Origin: Mycolicibacterium chubuense NBB4
GTDB taxonomy: Bacteria; Actinomycetota; Actinomycetes; Mycobacteriales; Mycobacteriaceae
Assembly: GCF_000266905.1 (NCBI RefSeq)
Contig: NC_018027.1
Span: 5,518,001-5,582,000 of the forward strand
Direction: 5' to 3'
DNA: 64,000 bases
A program made the position numbers and the translations under genes. Below the pieces are notes generated by a model. That model worked only from the letters and a program-made list of their open reading frames with translations. It made no database searches and had not been told where the DNA came from. Shown piece after piece: positions 58,212 through 64,000 of this stretch; within the stretch, counting starts at the first letter, position 1; each line of letters starts with the position of its first letter.

Positions 58212-59411
58212 ATGCTGCCTATGTCGATTCTGCGTCGCGGTGATCGCGGAGGTGCGGTCACCGAGATCAGGGCCGCGCTGTCCGCACTCGGCATGATCGA
58301 CGACCTCGACGAAGACCTGACCACGGGCAAGCACATCGCCGCCGACGTGTTCGACGAGCACCTCGACCATGCCGTGCGCGCTTTCCAGCAGCACCGCGGC
58401 CTGCTCGTGGACGGAATCGTCGGTGAGGCCACCTACCGCGCGCTCAAGGAAGCGTCCTACCGCCTGGGCGCCCGGACTCTCAACCACCAGTTCGGTGCCC
58501 CAATGTACGGCGACGACGTCGCGACGTTGCAGGCTCGGCTGCAGGATCTCGGGTTCTACACCGGCTTGGTCGACGGCCACTTCGGATTGCAGACCCACAA
58601 CGCGTTGATGTCGTACCAGCGTGAGTACGGGTTGTACCCGGACGGGATCTGCGGTCCGGAGACGTTGCGCTCGTTGTACTTTCTCGGGGCCCGCGTCACG
58701 GGCGGCTCGCCGCACGCGATTCGGGAGGAGGAGCTGGTCCGCAGCTCGGGTCCGCGGCTGTCGGGTAAACGGATCATCATCGATCCGGGCCGCGGCGGCG
58801 ACGATCACGGTCTGATCATGAACGGGCCGGCCGGTCCGATCAGCGAAGCAGACATCCTGTGGGACTTGGCAAGTCGCCTCGAAGGCCGGATGACCGCGAT
58901 CGGCATGGACACGTTCCTGTCCCGGCCCGCCAACGGAGCCCCGTCGGATGCCGAACGCGCAGCCACCGCGAACACCGTCGGCGCGGATCTGATGATCAGC
59001 TTGCGCTGCGAGACCCAGTCGAGCCCGTCCGCCAGCGGCGTCGCGTCGTTCCACTTCGGCAACTCGCACGGATCGGTGTCCACCATCGGCCGGAATCTGG
59101 CCGACTTCATCCAACGAGAAGTGGTCGCCCGCACCGGTTTACGGGACTGCCGCGTGCACGGCCGGACGTGGGACCTGCTCCGGTTGACCCGGATGCCCAC
59201 GGTCCAGGTGGACATCGGCTACATCACCAATCCCGGCGACCGGGCGACGCTGGTGTCGGCGGCCGCCCGCGACTCGATCGCCGAGGGGATGCTGGCCGCG
59301 GTCAAGCGCCTCTACCTGCTGGGCAAGAACGACCGGCCCACAGGCACGTTCACGTTCGCCGAGCTGCTGGCTCACGAACTGGCCGTCGAGCAGACCCGCC
59401 GCACCAGCTAG
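58212..59411 (+). CDS. cwlM: CwlM, regulator of peptidoglycan precursor synthesis
   Basis: Amidase-fold protein of 399 residues. Two peptidoglycan-binding (PG_binding_1) repeats (about 10-75 and 90-155) precede an Amidase_3 domain (about 175-375; IIDPGRGGDDHG, HGRTWDLLRLTRMPTVQVDIGY). In mycobacteria CwlM is cytosolic and acts mainly as a PknB-phosphorylated activator of MurA rather than a hydrolase; no signal peptide is visible here, in line with that. Two in-frame ATGs (58212 and 58221) are possible starts. Its stop shares CTAG with the convergent Rv3916c-type gene. Confidence 0.95.
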   Translation: MLPMSILRRGDRGGAVTEIRAALSALGMIDDLDEDLTTGKHIAADVFDEHLDHAVRAFQQHRGLLVDGIVGEATYRALKEASYRLGARTLNHQFGAPMYGDDVATLQARLQDLGFYTGLVDGHFGLQTHNALMSYQREYGLYPDGICGPETLRSLYFLGARVTGGSPHAIREEELVRSSGPRLSGKRIIIDPGRGGDDHGLIMNGPAGPISEADILWDLASRLEGRMTAIGMDTFLSRPANGAPSDAERAATANTVGADLMISLRCETQSSPSASGVASFHFGNSHGSVSTIGRNLADFIQREVVARTGLRDCRVHGRTWDLLRLTRMPTVQVDIGYITNPGDRATLVSAAARDSIAEGMLAAVKRLYLLGKNDRPTGTFTFAELLAHELAVEQTRRTS

Positions 59412-60151
59412 CTGGAGGAGCCGGCGGCCGCGCCGACCGGCTGCTGCAACTGGGCACTCTCCAGCAGTCGCTCCAGAGCCGCCTCGACGCCGGCCTTCCA
59501 CCCGAGCCCCTGCTCGAGTTCCAACCGCAGCCGCGGGAAGTAGGTGTGGTGCGAGACCACCACGAAACCGGCGTCCAACAGCAGATCGCTCGGCAACACG
59601 CAGTTGTCCACCGAGCAGTCGCCCAGTGTCTCCAGGACCGGACGCACATCGGGCGGCGCCGCCACCATGTCGGCCAGTTCGTCCGCCTCGGCGGTCCGGC
59701 CGAACGCCTCCAGCGCGCGGACACCACGGCGAACCAGATCAGTGACGACCCCGGAGATCAGTGTTCGCGACATGTCGTCGGCGGCCTGACCCGCCTCCAC
59801 GCCCAGTGACGTCAGTAGCACGGCGTCGGCGCTGACCGGTCCCGTCGGGAAGCGAGTCGCCCGCGGCACGCTGCGCGGCGGGGCATAGAAGACGTACCCC
59901 AGACACGGTTCGTCCCCCGGCTCCCCCGGCGCGTCGACCGCCGCCTCGCGACACTTCACGGCCAGTTGCCCGCAGGACCCCCACTCGAGCATGACCATCG
60001 ACAGCCACGCTTCCTTCTCGAATTCCGCGTCGGACAGGTGATCGTCCCCGCCCAGCGTCGACGGGTCGACCTCCCAGTACACGCAGCGGCGCGCGTGTTT
60101 GGGCAACTGCTCGAACGCTTCGAGCCGAAGAGGCGTGATTCGTGCGGCCAC
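59408..60151 (-). CDS. GNAT-like conserved hypothetical (Rv3916c type)
   Basis: Cytosolic protein of 247 residues, conserved next to parB in mycobacteria. The sequence LEAFEQLPKHARRCVYWEVDP and CLGYVFYAPPRSVPRA followed by AGQAADDMSRTLISGVVTDLVRRGVRALEAFG fits a GNAT acetyltransferase fold, but its substrate is unknown. GTG 60151 is chosen because it gives the conserved (V/M)AARITPLRL start. It is convergent with cwlM and downstream of parB in the same orientation. Confidence 0.82.
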   Translation of the reverse strand: MAARITPLRLEAFEQLPKHARRCVYWEVDPSTLGGDDHLSDAEFEKEAWLSMVMLEWGSCGQLAVKCREAAVDAPGEPGDEPCLGYVFYAPPRSVPRATRFPTGPVSADAVLLTSLGVEAGQAADDMSRTLISGVVTDLVRRGVRALEAFGRTAEADELADMVAAPPDVRPVLETLGDCSVDNCVLPSDLLLDAGFVVVSHHTYFPRLRLELEQGLGWKAGVEAALERLLESAQLQQPVGAAAGSSS

Positions 60152-60354
60152 TACGCTCCCGGATGTCTCGGCCGTGCAGATGTGCACGACTGCCCTACCA
60201 GGATAGGAGTTCGGCGCGGTCTCGGCGCCTTCTCACCGACAACGGCCGGCCCAGGCACGCCCCGGCGCGAGATCAAGTGCATCACAAGGCAATTCCCTCG
60301 CTCTCGCGATCCCCCGACATCGGCGCCGGATCGGGTGTCACAGTGACGTAACTG

Positions 60355-60376
60355 CCCGGTGTGGTCGGTCACCGGG
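60355..60376 (-). terminator. Hairpin overlapping the parB stop
   Basis: 7-bp stem CCCGGTG/CACCGGG with 8-nt loop, its right arm covering the parB stop codon. It probably ends the parA-parB transcript. Confidence 0.45.
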
Positions 60377-61385
60377 TCGACGCGTTCATCAACTCCACAA
60401 TTCGTTGCAGATCGTCGACCGATCCGAATTCCACCACGATCTTGCCCTTGCGCTTGCCGAGGCTGACCGTCACCCGGGTGTCGAACGCCGTCGACAACTG
60501 CTCGGCCACATCCTGCAGACCCGGCATCTGGATGGGCTTGCGCCGCGGTGCCGGGGGCGTGCCGCCGCCCTCGCGGTTGGCCAGCGTCACCGCCTCTTCG
60601 GTGGCACGCACCGACAGACCCTCGGCCACGATGCGGGCCGCGAGTTCCTCCTGCACCTCGGGCCCACCCTCGAGGGCCAGCAGAGCGCGGGCATGTCCGG
60701 CCGATAGCACGCCTGCCGCGACTCGCCGCTGCACCGCGATCGGCAGCCGGAGCAGTCGGATCATGTTGGTGATCACGGGTCGCGAGCGCCCGATGCGTGA
60801 CGCCAGTTCATCGTGCGTCACCTCGAACTCCTCGAGCAGCTGCTGGTAGGCCGCCGCCTCTTCCAGAGGATTGAGCTGCACCCGGTGGATGTTCTCCAGC
60901 AGTGCGTCGCGGAGCATGCTGTCGTCGGCGGTCTCCCGCACGATCGCCGGGATCGTCGCGACGCCGGCCTCCTGAGCGGCACGCCATCGCCGCTCCCCCA
61001 TCACCAGCTGATAGCGCGGCGCCCCGTCGCCATCACCGTCGCCGCCCGGCGTCGCGCGCACGACGATCGGTTGCATCAACCCGAACTCGCGGATCGAGTG
61101 TACGAGTTCGGCGAGCGCCTCCTCGTCGAAGACCTGGCGCGGCTGCCGCGGATTCGGATCGATCTGCGCCGGCGCGATCTCCCGGTACACCGCGCCCACG
61201 GAGTTCTCCTCCGGCGGCGCCGGCGGGGTCGGTGGCGCGACCGGACCGCCGAGGACGACGTCGGCGGCGGCGGCTCCCATCCGCGGACCCGTCGTGGCCG
61301 GCTCCCCGTTCTCGGCCGGACCCGTCGGAATCAGTGAGGCGAGTCCGCGGCCGAGACCGCTGCGCTTACGTGCCGGGTTGTTCAT
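60369..61385 (-). CDS. parB: Chromosome-partitioning protein ParB
   Basis: CTP-dependent parS-binding clamp (338 residues) that loads segregation complexes near oriC. A disordered N-terminus (1-60) precedes box I ([20 protein letters not shown]), the CTPase/arginine motif [12 protein letters not shown], the helix-turn-helix [20 protein letters not shown] and the C-terminal dimerisation domain (about 290-338). AGGAGAGGGG precedes the ATG. It is 40 bp downstream of parA, and two parS sites lie upstream in parA and rsmG. Confidence 0.97.
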   Translation of the reverse strand: MNNPARKRSGLGRGLASLIPTGPAENGEPATTGPRMGAAAADVVLGGPVAPPTPPAPPEENSVGAVYREIAPAQIDPNPRQPRQVFDEEALAELVHSIREFGLMQPIVVRATPGGDGDGDGAPRYQLVMGERRWRAAQEAGVATIPAIVRETADDSMLRDALLENIHRVQLNPLEEAAAYQQLLEEFEVTHDELASRIGRSRPVITNMIRLLRLPIAVQRRVAAGVLSAGHARALLALEGGPEVQEELAARIVAEGLSVRATEEAVTLANREGGGTPPAPRRKPIQMPGLQDVAEQLSTAFDTRVTVSLGKRKGKIVVEFGSVDDLQRIVELMNASTR

Positions 61386-61425
61386 CGATCCCCTCTCCTC
61401 TTCGCGCAGATCGTCGCGCGAACGC

Positions 61426-63101
<1,676 letters not shown>

Positions 63102-63123
63102 CTACATCCGTGTAACTCCCGGC

Positions 63124-63693
63124 TCAGTCGACGAGGACGACGACGCGGCGCGACGGCTCCACGCCCTCGCTCTCGCTGTGCACGCCCTGCACGCCCGCCA
63201 CCGCGTCGTGCACGATCTTGCGCTCGAACGGCGTCATCGGAGCAAGCTCCTCACGCTCACCGGTCTCCAACACGCGGTGGGCCACCTTGCTCCCCAGGGT
63301 CGCGAGTTCGTCGCGCCGACGCTTCCGCCACTGCGCGATGTCGAGCATCAACCGGCTGCGCTCACCGGTCTTCTGATGCACCGCCAGCCGGGTCAGCTCC
63401 TGCAGGGCGTCGAGCACCTCTCCCTTGCGCCCGACGAGCTTCGTCAGATCGCCACCGCCATCGATGCTGACGACCGCGCGGTCGCCCTCGACGTCCAGGT
63501 CGATGTCCCCGTCGAAGTCGAGCAGGTCCAACAACTCCTCGAGATAGTCGCCGGCGATCTCGCCTTCGGCGACCAGTTTCTCCTCGAGATCGTCGCCTCC
63601 CGACACGGCGCCGTCGCCGGCACCCTCCGGACGCGCATCCTCGCCGAGCTCCTCGGTGGTGGCGGCAGCTTGCGTGCTTTCGGTTTCCGTCAT
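63124..63693 (-). CDS. jag: Jag/KhpB-like RNA-binding protein
   Basis: RNA-binding protein of 189 residues, conserved between yidC and rsmG (Rv3920c type). An acidic N-terminus precedes a KH domain (about 75-130, DLTKLVGRKGEVLDALQ with the GxxG-like VGRKG) and an R3H domain (about 135-189, FERKIVHDAVAGVQGVHSES). KhpB-type proteins bind small RNAs and mRNAs. The ATG at 63693 has AGGAGA upstream. It lies 35 bp after yidC in the same operon. Confidence 0.95.
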   Translation of the reverse strand: MTETESTQAAATTEELGEDARPEGAGDGAVSGGDDLEEKLVAEGEIAGDYLEELLDLLDFDGDIDLDVEGDRAVVSIDGGGDLTKLVGRKGEVLDALQELTRLAVHQKTGERSRLMLDIAQWRKRRRDELATLGSKVAHRVLETGEREELAPMTPFERKIVHDAVAGVQGVHSESEGVEPSRRVVVLVD

Positions 63694-63728
63694 CGACTCA
63701 CCTCTCCTCGTTCGCGGTCGCCCGCGCG

Positions 63729-64000
63729 TCAACGTTTCCGCTTCTTGGGCCGGGCCCCGGGTTTGGGTGTGCGGCTCACCGCCCCGTTGCCCGCGGCAGA
63801 TCCGGCAGATCCGGCAGATCCGGAGCCGTCCGAGCCCTCGGTTCCCGGCGCCTCGACGACGCCCTCGGTCTCCTCCGCGATCCCCTTCGCGGTGCCCGCC
63901 ACATCGGACTCGGAGCCCGTCTTCTTCTTGCGGGCCGCCGGCTTGGCACCCGGCGCGGGCGCGTTGGACGCGCGGCGCTCGAGCGCCTCCTGCTTCTTTG
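63729..64000 (-). CDS. yidC: Membrane protein insertase YidC, 3' end only
   Basis: The frame enters from the right edge and ends with TGA at 63731-63729. The 89 visible residues are the hydrophilic C-terminal tail: QEALERRASNAPAPGAKPAA, Lys-rich, then an acidic Glu/Gly/Ser stretch, GSAGSAGSA and a basic end RPKKRKR. Such tails contact the ribosome in actinobacterial YidC. Identity rests on context (directly upstream of jag) and tail composition. Confidence 0.85.
   Translation of the reverse strand, partial: KKQEALERRASNAPAPGAKPAARKKKTGSESDVAGTAKGIAEETEGVVEAPGTEGSDGSGSAGSAGSAAGNGAVSRTPKPGARPKKRKR
63795..63821. repeat. yidC: Three tandem 9-bp repeats in yidC
   Basis: GGCAGATCC occurs three times in direct succession, encoding repeated Gly-Ser-Ala triplets in the YidC tail. 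In-frame unit length means copy-number change would not break the gene. Confidence 0.9.

Noticed and set aside
60337..60347. GTCAC-A-GTGAC palindrome near the parB end
   Set aside because: Short, located downstream of parB, with no adjacent promoter or matching regulator.

Overview
The window is GC-rich, densely packed actinobacterial DNA. Its gene content and order match the oriC-proximal chromosome of a fast-growing mycobacterium (Mycolicibacterium type). Diagnostic genes include leuS, an Mtc28-like antigen, the rpsF-ssb-rpsR-rplI-dnaB cluster, ponA1, ino1, pcnA, mutT4, murJ with a pseudokinase tail, sigM/rsmA, trxB/trxC, cwlM, parAB, rsmG, jag and the 3' end of yidC. Two parS sites lie at the right end, so oriC/dnaA should be just beyond position 64000. 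From memory of M. tuberculosis, the Rv0036c-Rv0058 block and the Rv3907c-Rv3921c block lie on opposite sides of oriC there; here they abut at about 46.3 kb.

Layout. 0-5.4 kb: a GlnH-GlnX-PknG amino-acid-sensing/kinase operon (possibly an extra copy), a frameshifted Sel1/Vsr-like remnant and a small hypothetical gene. 5.5-10.9 kb: dnaB carrying two inteins, with a cluster of DnaA-box-like motifs upstream, then rplI, rpsR, ssb and rpsF. 11-20.3 kb: DUF1206 protein, GT87 transferase, ponA1, DUF5318 and DUF1707 proteins, PadR regulator, ino1 and an alpha/beta hydrolase. 20.3-30.5 kb: an accessory block holding a PucR-regulated catabolic cassette (APC permease, two SDRs, ureohydrolase, polysaccharide-deacetylase-like hydrolase), a surface metalloprotease with an LPQTP sorting-like tail, and PhoX. 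30.5-42 kb: F420-type oxidoreductase, GntR regulator, an amino-acid ABC importer with binding protein fused to permease, MarR regulator, glucosylglycerate hydrolase, SDR, a ctaD copy and leuS. 42-46.8 kb: Mtc28-like antigen, small membrane protein, YqgE, MFS transporter, maleylpyruvate-isomerase-fold protein and a Ca-repeat protein. 46.8-64 kb: the conserved pcnA-to-yidC block.

How the genes work together. The right half is core machinery for tRNA maturation, nucleotide sanitation, cell-wall lipid-II flipping and its regulators, redox homeostasis, chromosome segregation and membrane-protein insertion. The left half couples replication (DnaB, SSB), ribosomal proteins and peptidoglycan synthesis (PonA1) with inositol synthesis. 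Many starts show a TANNNT -10 box 6-7 nt upstream of ATG/GTG, the signature of leaderless mRNAs common in mycobacteria; several starts below were chosen on that basis.

Most notable: a class 3 mini-intein with the W-C-T motif in the DnaB P-loop plus a full LAGLIDADG intein in the same protein; four DnaA-box-like motifs upstream of dnaB; a PknG shorter than the tuberculosis enzyme; and the PucR cassette, whose substrate is unknown. All family and synteny statements come from reading and memory; no database search was run.
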